Shown here: one piece after another, positions 32,682 to 42,531 of the stretch
How the letters are laid out: each line of letters starts with the position of its first letter
Numbering within the stretch: the stretch's first letter is position 1
Assembly: GCA_009692465.1 (NCBI GenBank)
Contig: SHZD01000019.1
Span: 1 to 45,485 of the forward strand
Source: Myxococcales bacterium
GTDB taxonomy: Bacteria; Myxococcota_A; UBA9042
DNA: 45,485 bases
Reading direction: 5' to 3'
Translations under genes and position numbers: made by a program
Notes under the pieces: model-generated
What the model was told of the DNA's origin: nothing
Database searches by the model: none
Seen by the model: only the letters and a program-made list of their open reading frames with translations

Positions 32682-34673
32682 ATGGCCGACCAAATGATGC
32701 ATCGGACTACTCTTGAGGACGGCCGCCCAGCCGTGCGTTTCAGTGGTCGAATCCTATTTCTTTATGAAGATCAGAATCTTGTGCGACGGCAGCTCGCCGG
32801 CGAACAGGTGGCTTGGGATCCGAATGCACCGCTCATTGACAACATTTCCACCGACGAAATTACGCCGGCGTGGGTGTGTTTCTACTTTGACGAAACACTG
32901 GGGGACTATTCGCTGGTCGGCTTGCGCGGAGGAGCCATAGAGCCAAACAGCGTCAAGAATGGCGGCTTTTCGGTGGTGGTCTCGGGCAAGTCCAAAGGCT
33001 GCGGTTCGTCACGCGAGACTGCCCCCTATTCGGAACAAGCAGCTGGAGTGCGGTTGGTCATTGCCCAAACGATTGAGAAAATCTACGGGCAAAATAGCCA
33101 AAACATTGGATTGTACACGAGCACTGATTTTGGCCTGATTCCTCGAATTGCGGCCGGCGAAGCGATCGCCATCGATGAGTTTACCCGCGGATTGGACCCG
33201 GTTGCCGCCCAAATCGTGCTTAGCGGTGGCTTGTTTGCCTACAATCGCAACCGCATGACCGGTGATATAAAGCCACCAGCACTTGCGACCGCTGCTCGGC
33301 CGATGAATCTAGTTGAGAAGATCATTGCGCATCATGCGATTGTCGACGCTGCTTCAGGCCAAACTGGGGCAACGGCGGTGCAACCCGACGATGCGGTGTT
33401 TGTGCGCACCGGTGTTCGCTTCAGCCACGATTACACCACCGCAATGGCTCAGGCTAGCTTTCATGCCGCCTTGGGCGCTGATGCTAAAGTTACTGATCCA
33501 CAATCGATTTTCGCTTTTCGCGATCACCTGACGTTCCTCAAAGGCGTCATGTCCGCAAAACACAAGGCGATGGGGCTCGATGCTCAGTCCGACCAACTAG
33601 CTATAATTCAACGCCAATTTTGTGCAGAGCAGGGCATCCGGTTATATGACGAAAGTGCCGACGGCTCCGGTTCCGAAGCCATATGCCACAACGCGGTCTT
33701 GGAGGATTTGGGCACTCCGGGCGACATCATTGTTGGCACCGACTCACACACCTGTACCGGAGGCGCTCTCGGTGCGTTTGCGTTTGGCGTCGGCTCCACT
33801 GACATGGCCAACACTTGGTATAGCAAGGATATTCGCGTCACCGTCCCCCATTCGGTGCGCTTTATCATCTCCGGTGTTTTGCGCGCTGGATTGTCCGCCA
33901 AGGACGTAATGCTGCGGATCTTGGCGACACCTTTCATCAAAGATGGCCACGCCATCGGCAAAGTGTTGGAATTTTGCGGATCGGGCGTGCAAGCCATGTC
34001 GATGGACGAACGCGCCACCTTGACCAACATGGCCGTGGAGGCCGGTGCAACGTCGGGAATTATTGAGGCGGACACGACCACATTGGCCTGGTTGCAGCAA
34101 ATTCGACCCCAAACCACGCTCGAAAAGCTGAGCGGCGTCGTGTTTCAATCCGACGCAGACGCCCACTATTTCGCCAGCTTCGACATCGATTTGGACCAGC
34201 TCGATTTGATGGTGGCGACTCCAGGCGATCCGCGCAATGGGGTTGCCATTGGCGATCTGGGTCCGCCGATCAAAGTCGATCTCGCCTATGGTGGTTCGTG
34301 TACCGGCGGCAAAATGGCAGACATGGACATGTACGCGCTCGTACTGCGCGCTGCTGTGGACAAGGGGCGTCGCGTCCATCCGGACGTCCAGTTGTACATT
34401 CAATACGGCAGTCAAAAAATCAAACAATATGCCGTGGATCGCGGTTATCCAGCGCTATTTGCCGCAGTTGGAGCGCACGTGATTGACCCGTCTTGCGGTG
34501 CCTGTATCAATGCTGGCCCTGGCGTGTCGAAAACTGCAGATACCGTCACAGTGTCCGCAATCAACCGAAACTTTCCCGGTCGTTCCGGCCCAGGCAAAGT
34601 GTACCTCGCTAGTCCAATGGTTGTCGCGGCTTCCGCAATTGTGGGCCACATCGCCTCGCCTGACCAGATTTAG
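32682..34673 (+). CDS. Fused aconitase-family hydro-lyase, small (LeuD-like) domain before large (LeuC-like) domain
   Basis: 663 residues. Residues about 50-200 match the swivel/small subunit: NISTDEITPA, then GKSKGCGSSRETAP (about 102-115) and QNIGLYTSTDFGL. From about 215 onward comes the catalytic large subunit, with three cluster cysteines: Cys358 in GTDSHTCTGG, Cys605 and Cys608 in PSCGACIN. Standard LeuC and LeuD are separate chains, and aconitases carry the swivel domain at the C-terminus, so the order here is reversed and fused. Neighbouring leuB suggests isopropylmalate isomerase; homoaconitase or aconitase remain possible. The start is ATG 32682 with a weak ribosome site; later Met codons (residues 5, 6) are alternatives. 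The last codons (CAG ATT TAG) form the first unit of the tandem array that follows. Confidence 0.9.
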   Translation: MADQMMHRTTLEDGRPAVRFSGRILFLYEDQNLVRRQLAGEQVAWDPNAPLIDNISTDEITPAWVCFYFDETLGDYSLVGLRGGAIEPNSVKNGGFSVVVSGKSKGCGSSRETAPYSEQAAGVRLVIAQTIEKIYGQNSQNIGLYTSTDFGLIPRIAAGEAIAIDEFTRGLDPVAAQIVLSGGLFAYNRNRMTGDIKPPALATAARPMNLVEKIIAHHAIVDAASGQTGATAVQPDDAVFVRTGVRFSHDYTTAMAQASFHAALGADAKVTDPQSIFAFRDHLTFLKGVMSAKHKAMGLDAQSDQLAIIQRQFCAEQGIRLYDESADGSGSEAICHNAVLEDLGTPGDIIVGTDSHTCTGGALGAFAFGVGSTDMANTWYSKDIRVTVPHSVRFIISGVLRAGLSAKDVMLRILATPFIKDGHAIGKVLEFCGSGVQAMSMDERATLTNMAVEAGATSGIIEADTTTLAWLQQIRPQTTLEKLSGVVFQSDADAHYFASFDIDLDQLDLMVATPGDPRNGVAIGDLGPPIKVDLAYGGSCTGGKMADMDMYALVLRAAVDKGRRVHPDVQLYIQYGSQKIKQYAVDRGYPALFAAVGAHVIDPSCGACINAGPGVSKTADTVTVSAINRNFPGRSGPGKVYLASPMVVAASAIVGHIASPDQI

Positions 34674-34840
34674 TCATTGTCGCTGCCCAGATTTAGTCAT
34701 TGTCGCTGCCCAGATTTAGTCATTGTCGCTGCCCAGATTTAGTCATTGTCGCTGCCCAGATTTAGTCATTGTCGCTGCCCAGATTTAGTCATTGTCGCTG
34801 CCCAAATATGATCAATGCCCGTGCCCAGATTTGATCATCC
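34665..34840. repeat. Tandem array, 23-bp units (six perfect, two degenerate)
   Basis: Six identical 23-bp units starting CAGATTTAGTCATTG and ending TCGCTGCC occupy 34665-34802. A diverged seventh (34803-34825) and a partial eighth (34826-34840) carry TTTGATCA-type changes. There are no spacers. The first unit contains the last two codons and stop of the hydro-lyase gene, so the array grew from the gene end and each copy repeats a TAG. It ends 22 bp before the next start codon at 34863. Confidence 0.97.
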
Positions 34841-34862
34841 TTTTTCCCCCGCAGGAGGCGCT

Positions 34863-36305
34863 ATGACCGCAAGATTGTTGAGACTTCACGGTGCTTTTGC
34901 GTCGGCCATTTGCGTCATAGCCTTGCCGGCGCTCGCTGCGCCGCCTGTGGCGTCACCTGCACGGCAATCTTCACCTGCACCTGTTGCGGCAGTCAGTGCG
35001 GTCAGCGACGGGGTCAGTCGCGCCGTTGCCTTGCGCCAAAGCGGGCAATACTTAGAAGCCACACAGGTTTTGCTAGTTTGGCTTGGTGATAACCCAGCGG
35101 ACGCTCGCGCTCGAAATGAACTGGGCGCCTTGTACGCCTTGCACGGTCAACTGCGTGAAGCCCAAGATCAATTTGAGCAAGCAGTCCAGCTCGAGCCAAA
35201 ATTGCGCGCGGCTCGCTGGAATTTGGCGGAGGCGCAACGAGCCGACGAGCGTTGCAACGATGCTCTGCCGCACTATGCGAAGCTGGTTGAGGACGATCCA
35301 CGCGATGGCCCGCCGTACAAGGGATTGTGCTTGTGCAACGCGATTTTGGGCCGGTGGGACGCGGCCGTAGTGGCTTGCGACACCTTGGCGAAAAAATTTC
35401 CAGGGACGTCGCTGGGCAAATGGGCTGAGGCCCAGCGCAGTCGGATCAGCGAATTGGCCGCAGCGGGCGAACTGACCGTCGGGCAGATGGAAGCTGAAGG
35501 AAAGCAGCTATTTGCCGAAAAGCGCTATGCCGACGCGGCGGCGTGGCTGGCGATGGCGGCGGCCGCAGATCCCAGCGCAGATCGTGAATATCGTTTGGCA
35601 ATGGCACTGTTGGGCACTCAAGACCTGCTCGGCTGTCACGCAGCATTGGAGCGCGCCGTCCGTTTGGACCCCAAGCACCAACCCGCGCTGGTCGCGATGG
35701 TGACCGTGGCTAGGGCGCTGCGCAATTTTGGAAGTGGCGCTCGCGACATTCGCTTTGCGGCGATCGATGAAACGATCGAACGCGCCTTGGCGCGCGCCTT
35801 GGTCAATGCCGATTTGGTCGTGGCTCGCCAGCTCGCCATCGTCATTACCGCTGCCAAGGCTCCCAACGACGCCGGTGCGATTGGTTGGCTCCTAGCCGCC
35901 GAAGTCGAGTTGCGCGACGGTCGCTACAGCAAGGCGTTGGAGTGGCTAGATAAGGCCAACAAGGCGCGTCCCAAGCATGACGCGATTCGCAAGGCGCAGG
36001 CTGAGGTCTACTTTCATCTGGGTCGCTTCGCCGACGCCCGCCAACTCGCCAGTCTGCCACCGCCGCCAGCGCAGGTGGCCGCCAATGCAGACTTGGCGGT
36101 TTTCATGCGGCATCGGCGTGACGAGTTTGATCATCAACTCAAGATGATGCTGGATCCTGGGCTGCGGCCGCTGCCGGCAATTCAGGATCTGGTGGCTGGC
36201 GACATGCGGCCGCCGCCCAAAGTGGAGACTGCGCCCGTGGTGGTTGCCCCTACAATGCCGACCAAGCCCACTGGCAAGGTGGGCAAGTCGGGCAAGAAGA
36301 AGTGA
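34863..36305 (+). CDS. Exported TPR protein
   Basis: 480 residues from the ATG at 34863, which has AGGAGG six bases upstream; the in-frame ATG at 34815 lies in the tandem array and is rejected. A signal peptide (AICVIALPALAAPP) is followed by a Pro/Ala/Ser linker, then TPRs such as NELGALYALHGQLREAQDQF, RAARWNLAEAQRADER and LEWLDKANKARPKHD. The C-terminus is a Pro/Val/Lys-rich tail ending GKSGKKK. Probably periplasmic. The stop overlaps the GTG of the deaminase gene (GTGA), so the two are coupled, but I see no functional reason for the pairing. Confidence 0.85.
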   Translation: MTARLLRLHGAFASAICVIALPALAAPPVASPARQSSPAPVAAVSAVSDGVSRAVALRQSGQYLEATQVLLVWLGDNPADARARNELGALYALHGQLREAQDQFEQAVQLEPKLRAARWNLAEAQRADERCNDALPHYAKLVEDDPRDGPPYKGLCLCNAILGRWDAAVVACDTLAKKFPGTSLGKWAEAQRSRISELAAAGELTVGQMEAEGKQLFAEKRYADAAAWLAMAAAADPSADREYRLAMALLGTQDLLGCHAALERAVRLDPKHQPALVAMVTVARALRNFGSGARDIRFAAIDETIERALARALVNADLVVARQLAIVITAAKAPNDAGAIGWLLAAEVELRDGRYSKALEWLDKANKARPKHDAIRKAQAEVYFHLGRFADARQLASLPPPPAQVAANADLAVFMRHRRDEFDHQLKMMLDPGLRPLPAIQDLVAGDMRPPPKVETAPVVVAPTMPTKPTGKVGKSGKKK

Positions 36306-37537
36306 CCAATGCCCAGCGACTCGTGCAGCTTGGAGCCACCAAGGCCAGCGGACAGGTTTGCGGTTCCGTGCTTCTGCCGACCCCGGATGGGCGAGTCGAC
36401 TTTGTGCCTCACGCCCAGATCAGCTGGAGCGATGCCCGCATCGTGCACGTGCAGCCGATCGACCGCGTGCCGGATCCTGCCAGTGCGCTGTGGCTGCCCG
36501 CGTTTGTCGACTTGCACGCTCACTGGCCGCAGACGGCGGTGCGCGGGCAGTTCAGCGGTCAATTGCTGCCCTGGTTGCGGCAGTCGATATGGCCGGCCGA
36601 AGCGAAGTTTGCGGACGAACAAGTGGCCCGAGCGGGCGTTGCCGCGTTTCTGCATACCGCCCAGCGTGCAGGGACGTGTAGCGGCTTGGTTTTCGGACCT
36701 CCATTTGCCGGTGCCAGCCAGATTTTTGCGCAAATCGCTCCGCATGGCTGGATCGAAGGCCCTGCGATCATGGAGGTCAATGGGCCTGTAGCGCTGCTAC
36801 AGTCGGCACCGATGATGCTGACGGAATTACAAACGCAAAATCGTGACACTGTGGCGATATCGCCGCGTTTTGCGCCGAGCCTGTCCGCAGAAGGACTAGC
36901 GGCCTGCGGTCTGGCGGCTGCCGCAACCCATTGGCCAGTCCAAAGTCATCTTGCTGAAAATATAGATGAACTTCGTTGGGTGGCCGAACTCTTTGCCGAA
37001 GCTGAGGATTATACTGATGTCTATGACCGCGCTGGTCTTTTAGGGCCGCGGACGATACTGGCCCATGCGATCCACTTGAGTGACCGCGAATTGCAGCGTC
37101 TGGCTGCGACCGGGACGTGGGTTGCGCACTGCCCGACGAGCAACGAAGCGCTCGGTTCGGGGCGAATGCCACTGGAGCGGTTGAGGCAATTTGGGCTGCG
37201 CTGGGTACTGGCCACCGATGTCGGTGCTGGACCACAACTGAGTCAATTCGACGTAATGCGTGCGTTTTTACGCTTGCATCCGCCAGAACTTACGACTGCC
37301 GTGGACGCACTGTGTCGGACAACAGCGATCGCCGGAGCGTTTTTGGCCCAGTTTGACCAAGGATTGCAAGGCCTTGGCACCTTGGCTGCGGGCGCCCCTG
37401 CGCATCTGATTGCCGTTCCTCGACCGACTGGCAACGACGCCGAGGCGATTTTGCGAAGTCTTTTTAGCTCTTTACCCGACAACGCCGAGCAGGTGCCGCT
37501 GGCGGTGGTCGCTTGGGGACAGCCGCTAGACTGCTAA
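36302..37537 (+). CDS. guaD: Guanine deaminase-type amidohydrolase
   Basis: 411 residues. Hydrolyses guanine to xanthine (purine salvage or catabolism). It has the amidohydrolase metal motif VDLHAHWPQ, the distal QSHLAEN, LAHAIHLS, VAHCPTSNEALGSG and ATDVGAGPQLS. These correspond closely to the guanine deaminase signature blocks, in the right order and spacing. It starts at a GTG overlapping the upstream stop. The zinc-binding HxH is intact. A related amino-hydrolase of the same subfamily is the only serious alternative. Confidence 0.85.
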   Translation: MTNAQRLVQLGATKASGQVCGSVLLPTPDGRVDFVPHAQISWSDARIVHVQPIDRVPDPASALWLPAFVDLHAHWPQTAVRGQFSGQLLPWLRQSIWPAEAKFADEQVARAGVAAFLHTAQRAGTCSGLVFGPPFAGASQIFAQIAPHGWIEGPAIMEVNGPVALLQSAPMMLTELQTQNRDTVAISPRFAPSLSAEGLAACGLAAAATHWPVQSHLAENIDELRWVAELFAEAEDYTDVYDRAGLLGPRTILAHAIHLSDRELQRLAATGTWVAHCPTSNEALGSGRMPLERLRQFGLRWVLATDVGAGPQLSQFDVMRAFLRLHPPELTTAVDALCRTTAIAGAFLAQFDQGLQGLGTLAAGAPAHLIAVPRPTGNDAEAILRSLFSSLPDNAEQVPLAVVAWGQPLDC

Positions 37538-37644
37538 TTGACGCAGTGCGTCACGAACGGCGGGCCAAAGCCAAACAAGCGCTTGACGTCGGCCGCGCGC
37601 TTTTGGACACTGCGCCGCCCAACGCGGCTGCTTGGCTGACGTTG

Positions 37645-37673
37645 GTGACACGCGTCCACTAATCGGCTAAAAT
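37645..37673 (+). promoter_or_regulatory. Sigma-70-like promoter for argG
   Basis: GTGACA (37645-37650), 17 bp, TAAAAT (37668-37673). Each box differs from consensus at one base and the spacing is ideal. Transcription would start near 37680, giving a leader of about 45 nt before the argG start at 37727. Confidence 0.65.
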
Positions 37674-37726
37674 ACAAGAACTTGCCAATTGGTCTGCCGC
37701 CAGAGGCAGCCAGCGAGAATGGCCCC

Positions 37727-39010
37727 ATGAGCACTTCCAAATCCAACGGCCGCCGCAAAGTGGTTTTAGCCTACTCCGGTGGTCTCGACACCTCTGTAAT
37801 GCTACATTGGCTTAAGTATACACAGGGTTGCGACGTCGTTTGCATGACTGCCGACGTAGGTCAAGGGGAAGAGCTCGACGGCCTGCGCGACAAAGCCATT
37901 CGCTCGGGAGCTGAGGCGATTCACATTGTCGATTTGCGCGAAACCTTCGTGCGTGACTACGTTTTTCCGTCCTTGATGGCCAATGCGGTGTACGAGGGCT
38001 ATTACTTGCTGGGCACTTCGCTGGCCCGGCCACCGATCGCCAAGGCCCTGGTCGAAGTTGCCGTCGCTGAGGGTTGCCAAGCGATCTCGCATGGAGCCAC
38101 GGGCAAAGGCAACGATCAAGTGCGCTTTGAGCTCGGCGCCTATGCGCTCCAACCATCCATTGAAGTCATTGCCCCGTGGCGCACCTGGCCCTACAAAAGC
38201 CGTAGCGATTTGATTGTCTATTGCAAACAGCACGACATCCCGGTGGCAGCGACCGCCGAAAAGCCCTATTCGACCGACCGCAATCTGTTGCATATCAGTT
38301 TTGAGGGCGGGATTTTGGAAGATCCTTGGCGCGCCCCACCCGAGGATATGTTCAAGCTGACTGTGGACCCACGGTTTGCGCCAAACGAGTCCGAAGATGT
38401 TGAAATCGCATTCGAAGATGGAGCCCCGATCTCAATCAACGGTGTGATTCTGGGCCCGGTGGCGCTTCTGGAAAAGGCCAACGCGATTGGCGGAAAACAT
38501 GGCATCGGTCGCGTCGATATCGTTGAAAATCGATATGTTGGCATCAAGTCGCGCGGCGTGTACGAGACCCCAGGCGGCACTTTGTTGTACCACGCCCATC
38601 GCGCCGTCGAGTCACTGGTGCTCGATCGCGAAGTCATGAGTTTGCGCGACGGCCTTGTTCCGCAGTTTACCCGCATGATCTACAACGGTTACTGGTTCAG
38701 CCCTGAGATGGCGCAGATGTTGGCTTTCATGAAGAATATTCAGAAGGGCGTTACCGGCGTGGCTCGTTTGCAGCTCTACAAGGGCGGCGTGCAAGTAACC
38801 GGCCGTAAGGCTCGAAATTCGCTGTATAATCCGGAATACAGTACGTTTGAGGCCGATAAGGTCTACAACCAAGCTGACGCCGATGGGTTTATCAAGCTCA
38901 ATGCCCTGCGCCTCAAGCTCAACACCTATCGCGACCGCGCGACTCTCGCGGATCCCACGCCTGAAGTTGCAGAAAACGTTGCGGATCTGCGCGCCAATTA
39001 CATCGATTAG
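37727..39010 (+). CDS. argG: Argininosuccinate synthase
   Basis: 427 residues from the ATG at 37727; the in-frame ATG at 37682 lies at the promoter's start point and is not used. ATP-dependent ligation of citrulline and aspartate. The P-loop-like [10 protein letters not shown], the DVGQGEE segment, [14 protein letters not shown], and [18 protein letters not shown] all match the family along its whole length. Prs follows after 84 bp, so the pair may be co-transcribed. With ArgC and ArgB upstream this is the third arginine-pathway enzyme in the window. Confidence 0.96.
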   Translation: MSTSKSNGRRKVVLAYSGGLDTSVMLHWLKYTQGCDVVCMTADVGQGEELDGLRDKAIRSGAEAIHIVDLRETFVRDYVFPSLMANAVYEGYYLLGTSLARPPIAKALVEVAVAEGCQAISHGATGKGNDQVRFELGAYALQPSIEVIAPWRTWPYKSRSDLIVYCKQHDIPVAATAEKPYSTDRNLLHISFEGGILEDPWRAPPEDMFKLTVDPRFAPNESEDVEIAFEDGAPISINGVILGPVALLEKANAIGGKHGIGRVDIVENRYVGIKSRGVYETPGGTLLYHAHRAVESLVLDREVMSLRDGLVPQFTRMIYNGYWFSPEMAQMLAFMKNIQKGVTGVARLQLYKGGVQVTGRKARNSLYNPEYSTFEADKVYNQADADGFIKLNALRLKLNTYRDRATLADPTPEVAENVADLRANYID

Positions 39011-39094
39011 GCTGTGGCCAGTCCCGTCACCTTGAAGCCCACATCGGTCGACCAGGCGGATAGCCTTGTCTTAGTCGATGACCAACGAGGAATT

Positions 39095-40030
39095 ATGCAC
39101 GCGCGTATCAAAATCTTTGCCGGCACCAGCCACCCTGAGCTCGCGGAAGCGATATGCGGTCACCTCGATCTGCCTCTATCCAGGTCGGAGTGTATCAAGT
39201 TTTCTAATGAAAACCTGATGGTGCGGATTCTGGAAAATGTTCGCGAATGCGACGTGTACTACATTCAGACCGCGGCGCCACCGGCCAATGAAGCGATTTT
39301 GGAAACACTTATCGCCATCGACGCGCTCAAAAGTGCGTCGGCGGCGCGGGTGACCGCGGTGTTGCCGTACTTCCCGTACTCGCGTTCAGACAAGAAAGAC
39401 CAGCCGCGTATCTCGATCACGGCCCGCCTGATGGCCGATTTGTTGCAGACTGCCGGTGCCGACCGTGTCCTGACTATGGACCTGCACTCGCCACAAATTC
39501 AAGGGTTTTTCCGAATTCCTGTCGACCAGCTCATGGGCGCTCCCGTGCTGTGCGACCACATGAAGACGTGGGAGTTGCAAGACAGCGTCTTGGTGGCCGG
39601 CGATGTCGGAGAAGCCAAAGATATCGGGCGGTTTGCCAATATTTTGCATCTTCCAGTGGCAGTGGTCGATAAGCGCCGCTACGGCAATGACGACCGCGCG
39701 GTCGCGACGAACCTCATCGGTGAAGTAGCAGGCAAGCACGCGATCATCACCGATGACGAGATTGCGACCGGCGGCACCATCATCGAGGCCGCCAATTTTC
39801 TGATTGCCCGCGGCGCGCTGTCGGTACGGGTGTGTGCTACTCATGGCGTTCTGTCGGGACCAGCTATCGAGCGCATCAACAAGTCGAAGATTGACAAGGT
39901 AATTATCACGGACACCATTCCGATGCGCGACAAGAAATCCGATCGCGTCCACGTCCTGTCGGTGGCGCCGTTGTTCGGCAAAGCGATTCGCCGCATCCAT
40001 GATGGCGATTCAGTGAGCGATTTGTTCTAG
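39095..40030 (+). CDS. prs: Ribose-phosphate pyrophosphokinase
   Basis: 311 residues from the ATG at 39095, with GAGGA a few bases upstream; this gives the normal family length, and the open frame back to 39014 is not needed. Makes PRPP from ribose-5-phosphate and ATP for nucleotide, His and Trp synthesis. Seen are IKIFAGTSHPELAE, the NENLMVRI allosteric segment, PYFPYSRSDKKD, TMDLHSPQIQGFF and the PRPP loop ITDDEIATGGTI. Confidence 0.95.
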   Translation: MHARIKIFAGTSHPELAEAICGHLDLPLSRSECIKFSNENLMVRILENVRECDVYYIQTAAPPANEAILETLIAIDALKSASAARVTAVLPYFPYSRSDKKDQPRISITARLMADLLQTAGADRVLTMDLHSPQIQGFFRIPVDQLMGAPVLCDHMKTWELQDSVLVAGDVGEAKDIGRFANILHLPVAVVDKRRYGNDDRAVATNLIGEVAGKHAIITDDEIATGGTIIEAANFLIARGALSVRVCATHGVLSGPAIERINKSKIDKVIITDTIPMRDKKSDRVHVLSVAPLFGKAIRRIHDGDSVSDLF

Positions 40031-40235
40031 ATCTTGTGCAAATCTGAGCTGTTCCGGCTGCCTGTCCGGTCTGTGCCAAAACTGACATGCAGGCCATGGC
40101 CGGCCTCGGTTACCGGATTTCCTCATTGGGAACTAAGTTGCGTCAACTGGCATTGTCGGGCTATGGGTCGCCTACAAGTTCCGAGCGTCGTAGCACGCTG
40201 GCTTGACCGCTAACGATCCGAGCCGTAGGTTGTCC

Positions 40236-41336
40236 ATGATGGCGACGCGCGTCCGGTTTTGGGTTCAGTGGCTAACGGCGGCAGTGCTGGGGGTTCTCGC
40301 TGCCCTATTGGTGTTGGGCAGTCTGGCTCATCTGGTGCGGTTGGATTTGAACCACACCGCCGCAAGAGTTCGACCGCAGCCTCACTCAGCCCGCACGGCC
40401 AATCCGCAGCGCGCCGCCAAACTTGCATTGATCCCAATGCCGTCCGCGCCGCCAAAGGACCAGCCGATCGTCAAGCCGACCGACGACCGCGATTCTGGCC
40501 AAATTGTGCAGACTGCTCGGCCGGACCGCGAACAACGGCCGACCAAGGCCAAGTATCTTAGTCGCTACGACATGACCGTTGCCCGCGAAACCAAAGCGCG
40601 CGATGTGGCCAAGGCCAACCGCGATCTGGGTCGGGTCCGCGTCGACGAGCCTTCGGAGGTGCAGAGCCTGCGTTCGAAAAGCAAAGAGGCATCTGCCGTT
40701 CAAGCAAAACGGCAACGCAAGGTGGTTGATGGCGAGCCAAGCACGCAGCCGATCCCCAAAGCAGGCGCGGGCGAGTTGGTGGAAAGTCCTAGTGAAAACA
40801 AGCCAATAGCTCAGGCTGGTGGTTCCGTTGTCGTCAGGGGCAGCGAAACGGGTCTGTTGTTGCCAGCGACGTCGGCTAACAACGTGTTGCGCAACTTGCA
40901 AGCGTTGTCGGGCAACGCCGGCCACAGCGACTATTTGCCTGAAGTTGACGATGAAGGTGAAACAAACCTGTTGAATACGCGAAAGTTTCGCTACTGGGAC
41001 TTTTTTGAGCGGATTCGCGAACGCGTCGGTCAGGAGTGGGAGCCGGGCCGAGTCTGGAGGAGTCGTGACCCCACTGGCCAACGCTTTGGCGTCAAGAGTC
41101 GCCTGACGATTGTGCACGTCCGCCTCGATACCGAAGGCAGCCTCAAGGTGCTTCAAGTATCGAAAGAATGTGGTCTCGATTTCCTTGACGACGAGGCTCG
41201 GCGCGCCTTTGCTGCCGCTGGCCCGTTTCCGAACCCACCGGTCGGCCTGAAGAATGAGCACGGTGAAATTGAGTTTCGCTTCGGATTCATGTTTGAAATT
41301 ACATCGCAACGCTTTCGCTTGCGCGGTTGGCAATAG
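40236..41336 (+). CDS. TonB-like energy transducer protein
   Basis: 366 residues from the ATG at 40236 (TTG at 40203 is a weak alternative). A membrane anchor lies near residues 10-35 (LTAAVLGVLAALLVLGSLAHL). A long Pro/Lys/Arg/Gln-rich periplasmic spacer follows (to about 215), and the C-terminal domain from about 255 has the TonB-like pattern FFERIRERVGQEWEPG, LTIVHVRLDTEGSLK and DDEARRAFAAAGPFPNPP. The fold fits the TonB/periplasmic energy-transducer family. ExbB and ExbD genes are not in this window. Its end overlaps the metalloprotease gene by up to 83 bp. Confidence 0.85.
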   Translation: MMATRVRFWVQWLTAAVLGVLAALLVLGSLAHLVRLDLNHTAARVRPQPHSARTANPQRAAKLALIPMPSAPPKDQPIVKPTDDRDSGQIVQTARPDREQRPTKAKYLSRYDMTVARETKARDVAKANRDLGRVRVDEPSEVQSLRSKSKEASAVQAKRQRKVVDGEPSTQPIPKAGAGELVESPSENKPIAQAGGSVVVRGSETGLLLPATSANNVLRNLQALSGNAGHSDYLPEVDDEGETNLLNTRKFRYWDFFERIRERVGQEWEPGRVWRSRDPTGQRFGVKSRLTIVHVRLDTEGSLKVLQVSKECGLDFLDDEARRAFAAAGPFPNPPVGLKNEHGEIEFRFGFMFEITSQRFRLRGWQ

Positions 41337-42531
41337 GCGTCCTCGGCGGCTGCTCGCGGCGGTGTTGGCAGCGCTCGCCGCTCTAGTGTTAATGCTGGCA
41401 AGCGCAGTCGCTCAAGCGCAGTCCCACCCTGATTTGATTGTCAATTTGCATGATGTCGACGATGACCGCCGCGAGCCGCTGACCAAGGCTGCGCACGAAG
41501 CGGCACGTGCTGTGCAGGCCTACCTGCAGGTGCCCAGGCCAGCAACAGTGACTATCGACTTTGTTGGCGGCGACGATGCGTTCGCGCAAGTGATGGCCCA
41601 ACATCAGGTTACCGGCTGGGATGAACGCTGGCTGGCCGGCTTGGCGATGCTGGATCAAAACCGGGTGATTGTTGCCGTCAACGGCACTCACGCGCTAACT
41701 ACCCGCGACACGTTGGAGCACGAACTGGTCCATGTCCTGATGCACGGGTCGATTGGCCGCCAGCGGCAGCCGCGCTGGTATCAGGAGGGCGCGGCGATGT
41801 TGTTGGCGGGCGAAGCGACCTGGGAGCGCATGAAGGCAATGGCCGGCGCGGCGCCTCTGGGTCAACTCGATAGCTTGAACGATCTCGATGACGGCTTGCT
41901 CGGCAGTGCGGTGGAAAAGGAGCGAGCGTACGCCACGGCGGGCGCTTTCCTGCAATTCGCTACTCGGCGTACCGGAGTCGGTCGTCTGGCAGTTGCTGAG
42001 GTTCAGCTCCACATGGCTGCAGGCATGGCCTTTGAACGCGCATTCACGTTGACTTTTGGTCGCACGCCTGACGGTCTGTATCGCATTTTTGCCGAACACA
42101 TGCAGGCTACGGCGTCGGCATGGTCGCTGCTGCTGACCGATAGCGCCATGTGGTCGATTATTTCGTTGCTGTCCGCGATCGCGCTGGTTCACGCGTGGCG
42201 CAATCGCGCTAAATATGCCGATCTGCCACAGGAATCCAGCGGTCCGCCCGTCGATTTGGAGGAAGTCGCGGCTCTGAGTGAGGCGGCGGCCCAGCGTCCT
42301 TGGCGAAATCGAGATTTTTCTAGTGATCCTCTATTTCTAAACGGAGTCAGCACCCCACAAATTGTCCAGGATCCGGCCGACGCGGATCCCGAATTCAGCC
42401 CAGTGCAATCGCAAAACGACCAAGAGGATTCGCAGGCTGCGCAGGGCATCCAGCCGGCAAGTCACATCGACCAGCCTTCATCGCTGCCGGCAAACTTGCT
42501 CGTTGACGATAAGCGAAAACCAGACCTATAA
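41254..42531 (+). CDS. Secreted HExxH zinc metalloprotease (gluzincin, peptidase MA-like)
   Basis: Up to 425 residues. A basic N-terminus with a hydrophobic stretch (RRLLAAVLAALAALVLMLAS, cut near AVAQAQ) is an export signal. The start is uncertain: ATG 41254 overlaps the TonB-like gene; TTG 41293 or nearby would give a better-shaped signal. The catalytic site is HELVH at residues 156-160 (zinc ligands and base Glu157), with Glu178 in WYQEGAAM as the third ligand. A membrane helix lies near 298-315 (MWSIISLLSAIALVHAW), and the tail is acidic and low-complexity. A periplasmic membrane-anchored protease is expected, plausibly acting with the TonB-like protein. Confidence 0.82.
   Translation: MSTVKLSFASDSCLKLHRNAFACAVGNRRPRRLLAAVLAALAALVLMLASAVAQAQSHPDLIVNLHDVDDDRREPLTKAAHEAARAVQAYLQVPRPATVTIDFVGGDDAFAQVMAQHQVTGWDERWLAGLAMLDQNRVIVAVNGTHALTTRDTLEHELVHVLMHGSIGRQRQPRWYQEGAAMLLAGEATWERMKAMAGAAPLGQLDSLNDLDDGLLGSAVEKERAYATAGAFLQFATRRTGVGRLAVAEVQLHMAAGMAFERAFTLTFGRTPDGLYRIFAEHMQATASAWSLLLTDSAMWSIISLLSAIALVHAWRNRAKYADLPQESSGPPVDLEEVAALSEAAAQRPWRNRDFSSDPLFLNGVSTPQIVQDPADADPEFSPVQSQNDQEDSQAAQGIQPASHIDQPSSLPANLLVDDKRKPDL

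Noticed and set aside
34665-34840. CRISPR array
   Set aside because: Units are contiguous with no spacers, and no cas genes are present; it is a tandem repeat. The same holds for 3-90 and 14101-14198.
40031-40235. Possible further mobile-element end (TTGTGCAAATC after prs)
   Set aside because: Only a short match to copy C's end; no core blocks or matching second end.
40386-41333. 315-residue antisense frame over the TonB-like gene
   Set aside because: It is the reverse shadow of a clear coding gene and encodes nothing recognisable.
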